DNA of 64,000 bases from Candidatus Intricatilinea gracilis (GTDB lineage: Bacteria; Pseudomonadota; Gammaproteobacteria; Burkholderiales; Burkholderiaceae_C): assembly GCA_016702605.1 (NCBI GenBank), contig JADJDQ010000003.1:423501-487500 (forward strand), in the 5' to 3' direction. Made by a program: the position numbers and the translations under genes. Positions 1-8,172 of the stretch are shown here, one piece after another (position 1 is the stretch's first letter; the number at the start of each line of letters is the position of its first letter). The notes below the pieces were generated by a model. The model ran no database searches. It saw only the letters and a list, made by a program, of their open reading frames with translations, and had not been told where the DNA came from.

Positions 1-387
1 GAGCTGATCCATCAGTCTGGCCAGTAGCGCCGGGTCGGCCGGGTCGGCGCCGGTGGTCCACAGCGACTTGAAAATGGCGTCGATGGCCGGCCGGGTGTTG
101 CCCGCGGCGATGGCCAGGCGCAGATAGGGCAGCGAGTTGAAGGGGTGCGCCGCCGGCATCACGAAAGGCACGTGGTCCTGGCGGGCTTGCCACACACACG
201 AGCGGTAGGTCCAGACACGTTTGGGGCCGACTTCGGCGGGGCCTTTCTGGCCCCAGTGGTTGAGCAGCCCGGCGAACAGGATGGGCTGCAGGCGCAGTTC
301 GATGCCCGCAGGCAGACGGTTCAGCCGGTGCCAGGCCAGGTAGGCGTAGGGGCTGATGACATCGAAATACCAGGTGACTTGGGACAT
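1..387 (-). CDS. 2-hydroxychromene-2-carboxylate isomerase family protein, partial (C-terminus off the window)
   Basis: The gene starts with ATG at 387 and runs off the left edge, leaving 129 residues. The N-terminus MSQVTWYFDVISPYAYLAWH is typical of the DsbA/kappa-GST-like HCCA isomerase family: an FD-x-x-SPY-x-YL stretch close to residue 10, with the Ser/Pro-Tyr of the glutathione-binding site. Family members isomerise 2-hydroxychromene-2-carboxylate in naphthalene-type degradation, but many copies are stand-alone glutathione-dependent proteins of unknown substrate, and no aromatic degradation genes are visible here. It is co-directional with the downstream end of the ubiUVT operon but separated from ubiT by about 170 bases. 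The family call is firm; the substrate is not. Confidence 0.85.
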   Translation of the reverse strand, partial: MSQVTWYFDVISPYAYLAWHRLNRLPAGIELRLQPILFAGLLNHWGQKGPAEVGPKRVWTYRSCVWQARQDHVPFVMPAAHPFNSLPYLRLAIAAGNTRPAIDAIFKSLWTTGADPADPALLARLMDQL

Positions 388-560
388 CTCGCCCTGCTCC
401 TGCGTTGATTGACCACACCGGTCGGACCGGCGCCGCCATTGTCGCCAGGGAGCAATGCGCGCCCGCAGGCAGCCCCGCGCGTGATGCGCGCACGAGCGAC
501 GAACGCCACGAACGCGCGGCCGAATCGGTTGGTGGGTGCCTGCGGCTCGCGCCGCAGGTG

Positions 561-1052
561 TCAGTGCCGGGCGGCGACGAACAGCGGGCCGATGGCGTCC
601 AGCGTGTTCTTGAGCACCAGGCCGAGTTCGGTGTCGCCCTGCATGAGCAGCTTGCGTTCGAAAAACAGGCGATCCGGGTCGTCCGTGCCTTTGGCCAGGC
701 GGATGAAACCTTCGGACGTGGCGCTGATGGTGAGCGCTGCCTCGCTTTGCTCGCTCGCCACCTCGAAGCCGCGCGGGCCGAGCTTCAACTTCACACGAAT
801 GCCGAAATCGGTGACGTGCAAGGCGATGACCCGCCCACGCAGTGCGGCGGCCGAGTCTGCCGGCAGGCGCGGCAGCAACAGGCGGTCGAGTGCCCGCGCC
901 AGCACGAACGACGGGGGTGCCACCGGCAGGCGTTCGACCAGATCGGCCAGGCGGCGATGCATGGGCGCCAGCCAGGCGGGCATGCCTTGCGGCAGCGGGC
1001 GCTGCTGGGTCGACGCTGACGATGCGGTGTGAGTGCTGCGGCCGAAGTTCAT
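561..1052 (-). CDS. ubiT: UbiT, SCP2-domain accessory factor of O2-independent ubiquinone biosynthesis
   Basis: This 163-residue protein has an SCP2 sterol-carrier-like lipid-binding fold, seen from about residue 60 (RGRVIALHVTDFGIRVKL) to the end. UbiT is thought to bind ubiquinone intermediates in the pathway that makes ubiquinone without oxygen. I chose the ATG at 1052 because it overlaps the ubiV stop as ATGA and has GGAG six bases upstream; an in-frame ATG at 1064 would bury that ribosome site inside the gene. It is the last gene of ubiU-ubiV-ubiT, and the presence of all three partners makes the assignment secure although SCP2 domains alone are not specific. Confidence 0.9.
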   Translation of the reverse strand: MNFGRSTHTASSASTQQRPLPQGMPAWLAPMHRRLADLVERLPVAPPSFVLARALDRLLLPRLPADSAAALRGRVIALHVTDFGIRVKLKLGPRGFEVASEQSEAALTISATSEGFIRLAKGTDDPDRLFFERKLLMQGDTELGLVLKNTLDAIGPLFVAARH

Positions 1053-1984
1053 GCGTTGCTCCATTCCATGCCGGGGCGGTGCCTGGCGTATCCGTTGCTG
1101 AGCGGGCCGGGCACACCCAGCGCCGGCCAGCCCTGCAGGGCGGCGGCGGCGCTGGCGGCGGGCGAGCCCTGGTTCATCACGGCGTCGAAGTCGCGCAGCA
1201 CCTGGCCGAAGCCCTGGTCACAGGGCGACAGGCGCAGGCTCTGCACGCCGGCCTGGCGCAGCGCGGCGCCGTCGCCGAGCAGGCAGTGCACGCCGGCCGA
1301 CTGCGTCTGCGTGCCGTTGAGCACCAGGAAGGGTTGCGCGTCGGACGACTGCATGGGCAGGCCGTCGCCATCGGCCAGGCACTTGTAGCCACAATGGTCC
1401 TTGGCCAGGCCGTGGTGACGGGCGGTGAAACAACGCGCCGACATCGACAGCGGCACCCGCCCGAAGGCCCAGGCCTCGGTGGTGATGGGCTCGCCGGCCG
1501 GCGTGGTGACACGCTGCGCGGGCGGATTCACGGCGGCAATCGCATCTAGCGCCAGCTCCACCGGCGCCACCCAATGCGTCGCGCCGAGGTTGGCGTGTTC
1601 GACCAGCGCGGCGCGGCTGTAGATGTTGAGGTGCGGGCCCAGTACCAGCGGCACGCGGCCGGCGAGCAGGTGTAGCGCCGAGGCATCACCCGCCTCGACC
1701 GCGAACTCGGTCTGCTCACCCTGGCGCTCGATCAGGCGCAGGTCGGCCTCGGTCTCGATCAGCGCCTGGGTGGCCAGCACGATACGTTTGCCGGTCTGCG
1801 CCAGCTCGCGCGCCAGCGCCAGCCAGTCGTCCAGGCGCAGCTCGCGGCGGCGCGCACACACCACTTCTCCGAGCACCAGGGTGTCGGCCGGGCTGTCGGC
1901 CATGTCGGCGTAGAACTGCATGAGCCGATTGCGCGGCCAGTGGTAGAGCACCGGGCCGACGGTGAGGGCGAAGCGTGAGGTCAT
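1049..1984 (-). CDS. ubiV: UbiV, U32-family Fe-S protein for O2-independent ubiquinone hydroxylation
   Basis: UbiV is a 311-residue U32 peptidase-like protein that, with UbiU, forms the complex hydroxylating ubiquinone precursors without O2 (prephenate is the known oxygen donor in E. coli). The four cysteines expected to hold the 4Fe-4S cluster are visible: C43 in VVCARR, C185 in SARCFTARH, and C198/C202 in HCGYKC. The start MTSRFALTVGPVLYHWPRN aligns with the E. coli N-terminus (GPVLYYWP), so upstream in-frame extension was rejected. A 130-base gap separates it from ubiU; it overlaps ubiT by four bases, indicating co-transcription. Confidence 0.93.
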   Translation of the reverse strand: MTSRFALTVGPVLYHWPRNRLMQFYADMADSPADTLVLGEVVCARRRELRLDDWLALARELAQTGKRIVLATQALIETEADLRLIERQGEQTEFAVEAGDASALHLLAGRVPLVLGPHLNIYSRAALVEHANLGATHWVAPVELALDAIAAVNPPAQRVTTPAGEPITTEAWAFGRVPLSMSARCFTARHHGLAKDHCGYKCLADGDGLPMQSSDAQPFLVLNGTQTQSAGVHCLLGDGAALRQAGVQSLRLSPCDQGFGQVLRDFDAVMNQGSPAASAAAALQGWPALGVPGPLSNGYARHRPGMEWSNA

Positions 1985-2114
1985 GGATGAGTCATGGTCA
2001 GGAGATTCGATGGACGGGCGACAGGTGGGTCGGTCGCTGACCCACCCTGCGGTCACTGCGCGACCAGCCTTGCGCGGGGGCATGAGTTCCACTGCGGGCG
2101 CACGGGCGGGTCGC

Positions 2115-3134
2115 TCAGCGCCAGGGGCGCTCGTAGGCGCCCAGCGTGTGCTGCTGTCCCTCGGCATGGCGGGCCAGCACCGCCAGTTCGGCTGAGCCGA
2201 CGGCAAAGTGGTCCGGGTCACCAGCAGCGCGGTCGATCGCCGTGCGCCACACCTTGGTCACCTGCTCGACATACGCAGCACTGCGTTGCCGCCCTTCGAT
2301 CTTGATGGCCGCGATGCCCATGTCGATCAGCCGCGGCAGCAGTTCGAGCGTGTTCAGGCTGGTCGGCTCCTCGAGCGCGTATTCGCGTTGGTTCTCGACC
2401 ATGAAGCGGCCCTTGCACAAGGTCGGGTAGGCGCGCGATTCGTCCGGGCCGTAGTGGTCGATGAGCACACCGTTCAGGCGCGCATCGACGCCGCCGTCGG
2501 GCTTTTCGGTCCAACGCACGGCCGAGGGCGGCGAACACACGCCCGCGTTGTTTGGCGACTGCCCGGTCACCCACGACGACAAGACGCAGCGGCCTTCGAC
2601 CATCACACACAGGCTGCCGAAGCCGAACACCTCGATGTCGACCTGGCTCTGCTTGACCACCTGCGCCACCTGCTGGATCGTCAGCACCCGCGGCAACACG
2701 GCGCGCTGGATGCCATAACGCTCGCGGTAGAACTCGATGGCCGCATGGCTGGTGGCCGAGGCCTGTACCGACAGATGCAGCCGCAGCATGGGATGCTGGC
2801 GCGCGCACCAGGCCATGACGGCCGTATCGGCCACGATGAGGGCGTCGGCGCCCAGCTCCACCGCCTTGTCGGCGGCGCGGTACCAGGGCTCTGGGTTGGC
2901 CGCCTGGGCAAAGGTGTTCAGCGCCATCAGCACCTTGGCGCCGCGTTTGTGGGCGTAGGCCACACCCTGGCGCACCTGGGCATCGTCGAAGTTGAGGCCG
3001 GCGAAGTTGCGCGCGTTGGTGGCGTCCTTCAGGCCGAGGTAGACGGCGTCGGCGCCTGCGTTGACCGCACATTCGAGTGCCCGCAGCGAGCCGGCGGGGC
3101 ACACCAGTTCGGGTTTGGTCCTGGAAGATCGCAT
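2115..3134 (-). CDS. ubiU: UbiU, U32-family Fe-S protein for O2-independent ubiquinone hydroxylation
   Basis: UbiU is a 339-residue U32-family protein and the obligate partner of UbiV. It opens with KPELVCPAGSLRALECAVNA, the family N-terminal signature with the AGADAVYLGL strand following. Cysteines C176, C183, C200 and C240 match the number and spacing of the E. coli UbiU cluster ligands (169/176/193/232). The ATG at 3134 was chosen over one at 3164 because the conserved region begins almost immediately. It is first in the ubiUVT operon; a candidate FNR site lies 170 bases upstream, which fits the known anaerobic induction of ubiUV in E. coli. Confidence 0.94.
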   Translation of the reverse strand: MRSSRTKPELVCPAGSLRALECAVNAGADAVYLGLKDATNARNFAGLNFDDAQVRQGVAYAHKRGAKVLMALNTFAQAANPEPWYRAADKAVELGADALIVADTAVMAWCARQHPMLRLHLSVQASATSHAAIEFYRERYGIQRAVLPRVLTIQQVAQVVKQSQVDIEVFGFGSLCVMVEGRCVLSSWVTGQSPNNAGVCSPPSAVRWTEKPDGGVDARLNGVLIDHYGPDESRAYPTLCKGRFMVENQREYALEEPTSLNTLELLPRLIDMGIAAIKIEGRQRSAAYVEQVTKVWRTAIDRAAGDPDHFAVGSAELAVLARHAEGQQHTLGAYERPWR

Positions 3135-3671
3135 CGTGGTTCTGTCCTCGAGGCCGGGCGTCATGGCTCGGCGGTGGTCGGCGACGGACGGCGGCCAGCC
3201 GCCACGTCAGGGCCGATCAGGCGACCCGACCCCAAGCCCCGCCGATGGACGACCCGCCATCCGCCAACCCGCGGCACTGTGCCGACCGGCCCCTGCTGCG
3301 ACGTTGATCCAGTTCAAGGGCGCGGACGGGCCTGCCCGGCCCCGGCCCGCCCGTGGCGCCGAACCGACTGGCGATTTCACAAGCCTTGTTGCAGGGCAGA
3401 CAAGGGTCGATCGACGTCTGGTGCGCGCGCCAGCACCCCACACCAGGGTGTGACAAGCGGTTTCCCGCCTGCACGACCACCAGAGGCCGTGGCACGTGGC
3501 CCTGCGCCAGCAGGACATGCCGCCCGCCGGCCCCAGCACTTGCTGCGTTGCAGCAAACATGCATTTACGTCGATCTGCCTGCGCTTACTTCGGCATGCGA
3601 CCCGGCAACGACGATGTGCTCCCTCGTACTGGCGTCGGCGCCGGCACACCGCTACCCCGGAGATGCACCGT
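3135..3671. other. Intergenic region between divergent ubiU and the membrane protein gene
   Basis: This 537-base divergent intergenic region has no convincing coding frame. It should hold the promoters for ubiUVT (leftward) and the membrane protein (rightward). The only recognisable element is the FNR-like dyad at 3304-3317; no clear sigma-70 hexamers could be assigned. Confidence 0.5.
3304..3317. promoter_or_regulatory. Candidate FNR/ANR binding site
   Basis: The sequence TTGATccagTTCAA matches the FNR consensus TTGAT-N4-ATCAA at nine of ten positions. It lies 170 bases upstream of the ubiU start and 355 bases upstream of the divergent membrane protein. FNR control of ubiUV is known in E. 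coli; its use here is inferred from the motif and its position only. Confidence 0.45.
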
Positions 3672-4283
3672 ATGTTCAAGCTGTACATCCTGTACTCGCA
3701 CCTGTTGGCCACCTGCACCGCACTGGGCGTCATCCTCGCCATCCACCTGCACCTGCTGGGCAAACTGGCCAGGCCGGGCTTGCAGCACGCCAGCCCTGGC
3801 CGACACGTCGAGCGGCTGATGATGGCCTCGACGGGGCTGCTGATCGTCACCGGTGCCGTGCTCGTCTGGCTGGGCCTGCGCGAGCGCACGGGTTACCTGC
3901 TCAACCCCACCCTGATTGCCAAGCTGCTGCTGGCGGCGCTGATGACGGCCAACGTCGTGCTGCTGCGCCGGCGCGTGTTACCCCACCTTGCGCAGCCTGC
4001 CTCGTTGCTGGGCTGGCGCCCGTCGCAACGCCTGGCGCTGGCGCTGCCGGTCGCGCTGGCCAGCAGTCTTTGGCTGACCTGCGCCTGGCTCGGCTTCGCC
4101 CTGGCGTTGGGGTATGGGATGTCGGTGGTCGCCGCACTGGGCCTGGCGGTGCTGCTGTTCGCCGGCCTGCTCGGTGCCCTGGTGTGGTGCCTCGAAGCCC
4201 GGTGCCAGCCACGCCTGGCGGCATCGACGGGACGGCAGCCGCGGCTGCGCGAGTACGACGAACACGAGTACCTCGCCATGTGA
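3672..4283 (+). CDS. Predicted multi-pass inner-membrane protein, function unknown
   Basis: A 203-residue, very hydrophobic protein with about five to six membrane helices: roughly residues 5-30, 47-67, 75-95, 118-140 and 142-165, with a polar tail ending EYDEHEYLAM. Histidines sit in the first helix (H10, H24, H26), which could be haem or metal ligands but match no motif I can name. I chose ATG 3672 (MFKLYILYSHLL); an in-frame ATG at 3663 adds three residues. It is divergent from ubiUVT and may share its regulation. A link to respiration or quinones is inference from position only. Confidence 0.75.
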   Translation: MFKLYILYSHLLATCTALGVILAIHLHLLGKLARPGLQHASPGRHVERLMMASTGLLIVTGAVLVWLGLRERTGYLLNPTLIAKLLLAALMTANVVLLRRRVLPHLAQPASLLGWRPSQRLALALPVALASSLWLTCAWLGFALALGYGMSVVAALGLAVLLFAGLLGALVWCLEARCQPRLAASTGRQPRLREYDEHEYLAM

Positions 4284-4310
4284 TCGACGCCGATGGCGGC
4301 CGGCACTGGC

Positions 4311-4350
4311 CTGCCGCCTGCCGCCTGCCGCCTGCCGCCTGCCGCCTGCC
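4311..4350. repeat. Tandem heptamer array (CTGCCGC x5 plus partial copy)
   Basis: Five perfect head-to-tail copies of CTGCCGC span 4311-4345, with a partial sixth to 4350. The array sits 28 bases after the stop of the membrane protein gene and is C-rich on the plus strand, opposite in strand bias to the G-rich array that follows 13 bases later. Confidence 0.95.
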
Positions 4351-4363
4351 CCTGGCGATTGTC

Positions 4364-4421
<58 letters not shown>

Positions 4422-4598
4422 TCAGGTGGCCGGTGGCAGGGGGCCGGCGTCCCGATGGGCCGGCGCCGCGGCGGGCACCAGGTTGCCAGCGCTGCCGCGG
4501 CACACGTGAACGTCGAGAATCGGCAGCTTGCACCGCTTGACGGGCCGCCAAACGCGGCGGCCCCGGTGCCCACGCTGACCGACCGCCCCGCCCGCCGC

Positions 4599-6539
4599 AT
4601 GCCCTCCACCACCCCGCGTGTGTTGTCGCTCATCGCACCGATGACGCAGCTGAACACGCCCTACCCGTCTACCGCCTACTTGACGGGCTTCCTGCGCTCA
4701 CGCGGTGTGTCTGCCGTGCAGCAGGACCTGGCGCTCGAGCTGGCCCTGGCGCTGCTGTCACGTGATGGCCTGACCCGCCTGCGCGCTGCCATCCACACCA
4801 TGCCCAGGGCGACACGCAGCGAGCTGCTGCAGGGCTTCGACGACCACTTCGAGCTCTACGCCGCGACGATCACGCCCACCATCCACTTCCTGCAGGGCCG
4901 CGATTCGACGCTGGCGCACCGCATCAATAGCCGCGCCTTCCTGCCGGAAGGCCCGCGCTTCGCGAGCCTGGATGCCTACGAAGATCCGGACGACCCCGAG
5001 GCCGGCGACCCGCTGGCCTGGGCCTTCGGCGCGCTGGGTGCACAGGACCGCGCCCGCCATCTGGCCACGCTCTACCTCAACGACCTGGCCGACGTGGTGC
5101 GCGAGGCCGGCGACGAACGTTTCGCTTTCGTGCGTTACGCCGAAAGCCTGGCGCTGAGCCAGCCCACCTTCGACCCACTGGCCGACGCATTGGCCGCGCC
5201 GCCCAACCTGGTCGACGAGCTGCTGCGCGGGCTGACGCTGGCCGCACTCGAACGCCACGCGCCGACCATCGTGCTGGTGTCGGTGCCCTTCCCCGGCGCC
5301 GTCTACGCCGCGTTCCGCATCGCCCAGACGATCAAGGCGGCGCGGCCGGGCATCGTCACCGTACTGGGCGGCGGCTACGTCAACACCGAGCTGCGCGACC
5401 TGAGTGACCCGCGCGTGTTCGACTTCTTTGACTACCTCACCCTCGACGCCGGTGAACGCCCGCTGCTGTCGCTGCTGGAACATCTGGAAGGCAAACGCTC
5501 GATCAGCCGGCTGGTGCGCACCTTTCACCGCGTGACCGTCGACAGCGCGGCAGGCGGCGCGGTGAAGTACACCAACTTCGTCGAACCCGACGTGCCTTTC
5601 GACGAGGTCGGCACACCCACCTGGGACGGCCTGCCGCTGGACAAGTACCTGAGCCTGCTCGACATGCTCAACCCCATGCATCGCCTCTGGAGCGACGGGC
5701 GCTGGAACAAGCTGACCGTGGCGCATGGCTGCTACTGGAAGAAGTGCAGCTTCTGCGACGTGAGCCTGGACTACATCAGCCGCTTCGATGCCGCCAGCGC
5801 CACCACGCTGGTCGACCGCATCGAGGCCATCGTCGCCGAGACGGGGCAGACGGGTTTCCACTTCGTCGACGAAGCCGCGCCGCCCAAGAGCCTGAAGGCG
5901 CTGGCGGCCGAGCTGCAGCGGCGCGGCAGCGCCATCAGCTGGTGGGGAAACATCCGCTTCGAGAAGACCTTCACCCCCGAGCTGTGCCAGCAACTGGCCG
6001 ACAGCGGTTGTATCGCCATCTCGGGCGGGCTCGAAGTGGCGAGCGACCGCCTGCTCGACCTGATGAAGAAAGGCGTGAGCGTCGACCAGGTGGCGCGTGT
6101 CACCAAGGGCTTTGCCGACGCCGGCATCCTGGTGCACGCCTACCTGATGTACGGCTTCCCCACCCAGACCGCGCAGGACACGGTCGACTCGCTCGAATAC
6201 GTGCGCCAGCTCTTTGCCGCCGGCTGCATCCACAGCGGCTTCTTCCATCGTTTTGCCTGCACCGTACATAGCCCCGTCGGCAAGAGCCCGCAGGACTACG
6301 GCGTGCAACTCATCCCGCTGCCCGACCTGCCGGCCAACCGCGTCTTCGCCCGCAATGACATCACGTTCGTCGACCCCACCGGCACCAACCACGACGCCCT
6401 GGGTGTGGGCCTCAAGAAAGCCATCTACAACTACATGCACGGCATCGGGCTGGAAGACGATGTGCGGCAGTGGTTCGACTTCAGCGTGCCCAAGGCGCGT
6501 GTTGGACGCAACCGGATCGCCAAGGCATTGGCGGGATGA
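4599..6539 (+). CDS. B12-binding-type radical SAM protein of unknown substrate
   Basis: A 646-residue protein with the two-domain layout of B12-binding radical SAM enzymes. An N-terminal Rossmann-like part (about 215-300) contains LVSVPFPGAVYAAFRIAQ and VLGGGYVN. The radical SAM core follows, with cluster cysteines C378, C383 and C386 in GCYWKKCSFCD. The spacing is CX4CX2C rather than the canonical CX3CX2C. Later core elements include GFHFVDEAAP, GCIAISGGLEVASDR and AYLMYGFPTQT. The DxHxxG motif of base-off cobalamin binding is not evident. The start MPSTTPRVLSLIAPMTQ was chosen because family similarity begins there. No peptide precursor or pathway partner is adjacent. Confidence 0.85.
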   Translation: MPSTTPRVLSLIAPMTQLNTPYPSTAYLTGFLRSRGVSAVQQDLALELALALLSRDGLTRLRAAIHTMPRATRSELLQGFDDHFELYAATITPTIHFLQGRDSTLAHRINSRAFLPEGPRFASLDAYEDPDDPEAGDPLAWAFGALGAQDRARHLATLYLNDLADVVREAGDERFAFVRYAESLALSQPTFDPLADALAAPPNLVDELLRGLTLAALERHAPTIVLVSVPFPGAVYAAFRIAQTIKAARPGIVTVLGGGYVNTELRDLSDPRVFDFFDYLTLDAGERPLLSLLEHLEGKRSISRLVRTFHRVTVDSAAGGAVKYTNFVEPDVPFDEVGTPTWDGLPLDKYLSLLDMLNPMHRLWSDGRWNKLTVAHGCYWKKCSFCDVSLDYISRFDAASATTLVDRIEAIVAETGQTGFHFVDEAAPPKSLKALAAELQRRGSAISWWGNIRFEKTFTPELCQQLADSGCIAISGGLEVASDRLLDLMKKGVSVDQVARVTKGFADAGILVHAYLMYGFPTQTAQDTVDSLEYVRQLFAAGCIHSGFFHRFACTVHSPVGKSPQDYGVQLIPLPDLPANRVFARNDITFVDPTGTNHDALGVGLKKAIYNYMHGIGLEDDVRQWFDFSVPKARVGRNRIAKALAG

Positions 6540-6587
6540 GGGGCTGACGCCCCCGGTTGAATAACCTCGACGATCCCCTCAAAACCA

Positions 6588-6660
6588 GGCCGCATCGGCA
6601 GTTGTTTTTATAGTGTGGTTGCTACATAGAATCTCATCACAAATCACCTCATAACTGCTC
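6588..6660 (+). promoter_or_regulatory. AT-rich probable promoter region of the HipA-family gene
   Basis: Composition drops sharply from the surroundings, with TTGTTT at 6602-6607 and TAGAAT at 6627-6632 (19-base spacer) as possible -35/-10 hexamers. The spacing is longer than ideal, so the exact promoter is uncertain; the AT-rich island directly before an isolated gene is the main evidence. Confidence 0.3.
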
Positions 6661-8049
6661 GTGCGTCCCGTCAACCAGACTGCCCGCGACCAGCTGCCCG
6701 TGCTGCTGGCGCGCCAGCCTGCGGTCAGCGCGCCGGCACTGGCGGTGCAACTCGGCATCAGCACCGCCACCTTGCAGCGGCTGCTGCCTGGGCTGGGCGA
6801 ACGGCTGCTCACCCGCGGCGCTGCACGTCGCACCCGCCATGCCCTGCGGCGGCCACTACGCGGCGACCTGCGCGAACTGCCGCTCTACGCCGTCGACACC
6901 GCCGGCCAGGCACAGGCCCTGGGTGCGCTGGCGCTGGTCCAGCCCGAAGGCAGCTGCCTGAGCCTGGCCGGCAACGATTGGCCCATCCCCGACGAGTCCC
7001 GCGACGGCTGGTGGGGCGGCCTGCCCTACCCGCTGCACGACATGCGTCCGCAGGGTTACCTCGGGCGCCAGTTCGCGCGCGCCGAACACGCTGCGCTGGG
7101 TGTGCCCGCCAACCCCGAGGCCTGGAGCGACGACGACATCGTCTGGGCGCTGGCCCAGCGCGGTGCTGACCTGAGTGGCAACCTCATCCTCGGCAACCCG
7201 GCGTTCGAGCGCTGGCAGGCCGGCAAGCTGACGCCGCCCGCGCCGATCGCCGGCGACGCCGACCTGCCCGCCGCCTACGCCGCACTGGCCGAGCAGGCGG
7301 TGGCGCAGGGCGTGCCGGGCTCCAGCGCTGCCGGCGAGTTCCCCAAGTTTCCGGCGCTGCGCGAGCTGCCGGGTGCGGCCACGCCGCATGTGCTGGTCAA
7401 GTTCTCGGGCGCGGACGGCTCGCCGGCCGTGCAGCGCTGGGCTGACCTGCTGGTGTGTGAACACCTGGCACTGCAGGCCGCCGCCACGCTGCCGGGCGTG
7501 AACAGTGCCACCAGCCGCGTGGTGCAGCACAGCGGTGGGCGCACGTTTGTGGAGGTGGAGCGCTTCGACCGCCACGGCGCCTTTGGTCGTAGCCCACTGG
7601 TGAGCCTGGGCACACTCGACGCCGCCCTGATCGGCGACGGGTCGAGCGACTGGCCGCGCCTAGCCGCCCGCCTGGCCGCGCTGAAGCTGGTCACGCCGGC
7701 CGACGTCACAGCGATCGAGCACCTGTGGTGGTTCGGTCGCCTCATCGCCAACAGCGACATGCACACCGGCAACCTGAGCTTTCGGCCTCGTGCCGGCCAC
7801 CTGCAGCTTGCGCCCACCTACGACATGTTGCCCATGGCCTACGCGCCGCTGCCGGGCGGCGAAGTGGCGCCACGCGAGTTCGCGCCGCCGCTGCCCCTGC
7901 CGCCCGACCGCGGTTGCTGGAACACCGCCTGCGCTGCGGCCACCGGGTTCTGGCAGGCCGCCGCCGTCGATGCCAGGGTTAGTACGGGGTTCCGGGACAT
8001 CTGTGCGCACAATGCACAGCGTCTGCACGAGACGGCCCAGCGCCTTTGA
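6661..8049 (+). CDS. yjjJ: HipA-family serine/threonine kinase toxin, YjjJ/HipH type
   Basis: This 462-residue protein resembles E. coli YjjJ (HipH), a HipA-like kinase that carries its own N-terminal DNA-binding domain. Residues about 20-45 form a helix-turn-helix-like segment (SAPALAVQLGISTATLQRLL). The HipA-C kinase part has GSSAAGEFPKF (activation-loop-like), WFGRLIANSDMHTGNLSF (catalytic loop with the NSD-x-H-x-x-N pattern) and LAPTYDMLPM (the metal-binding Asp). The start codon is GTG at 6661. No hipB-like antitoxin is next to it, as expected for this subfamily, where the N-terminal domain may provide self-control. Confidence 0.85.
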   Translation: MRPVNQTARDQLPVLLARQPAVSAPALAVQLGISTATLQRLLPGLGERLLTRGAARRTRHALRRPLRGDLRELPLYAVDTAGQAQALGALALVQPEGSCLSLAGNDWPIPDESRDGWWGGLPYPLHDMRPQGYLGRQFARAEHAALGVPANPEAWSDDDIVWALAQRGADLSGNLILGNPAFERWQAGKLTPPAPIAGDADLPAAYAALAEQAVAQGVPGSSAAGEFPKFPALRELPGAATPHVLVKFSGADGSPAVQRWADLLVCEHLALQAAATLPGVNSATSRVVQHSGGRTFVEVERFDRHGAFGRSPLVSLGTLDAALIGDGSSDWPRLAARLAALKLVTPADVTAIEHLWWFGRLIANSDMHTGNLSFRPRAGHLQLAPTYDMLPMAYAPLPGGEVAPREFAPPLPLPPDRGCWNTACAAATGFWQAAAVDARVSTGFRDICAHNAQRLHETAQRL

Positions 8050-8172
8050 TCGACGCTGGTGCCGCCAGCGCCGTGCACCCGGGCCGCCCCCCCGATACGG
8101 GCCGGCACGCCGCCAACACACCACCCGGCACGGCAATACCGCACCATCGCAGTTTTTCGAGGACCCGCCCCC

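Noticed and set aside
2208..4283. A long plus-strand open frame of about 690 codons opposite ubiU and into the membrane protein gene
   Set aside because: Its first part is antisense to ubiU, which has strong family matches, and has low-complexity Arg/His/Gly composition; only the last ~200 codons (from 3672) look like a real protein.
4758..6440. A 560-codon minus-strand open frame opposite the radical SAM gene
   Set aside because: Antisense shadow; the plus-strand protein has the cluster motif and domain order.
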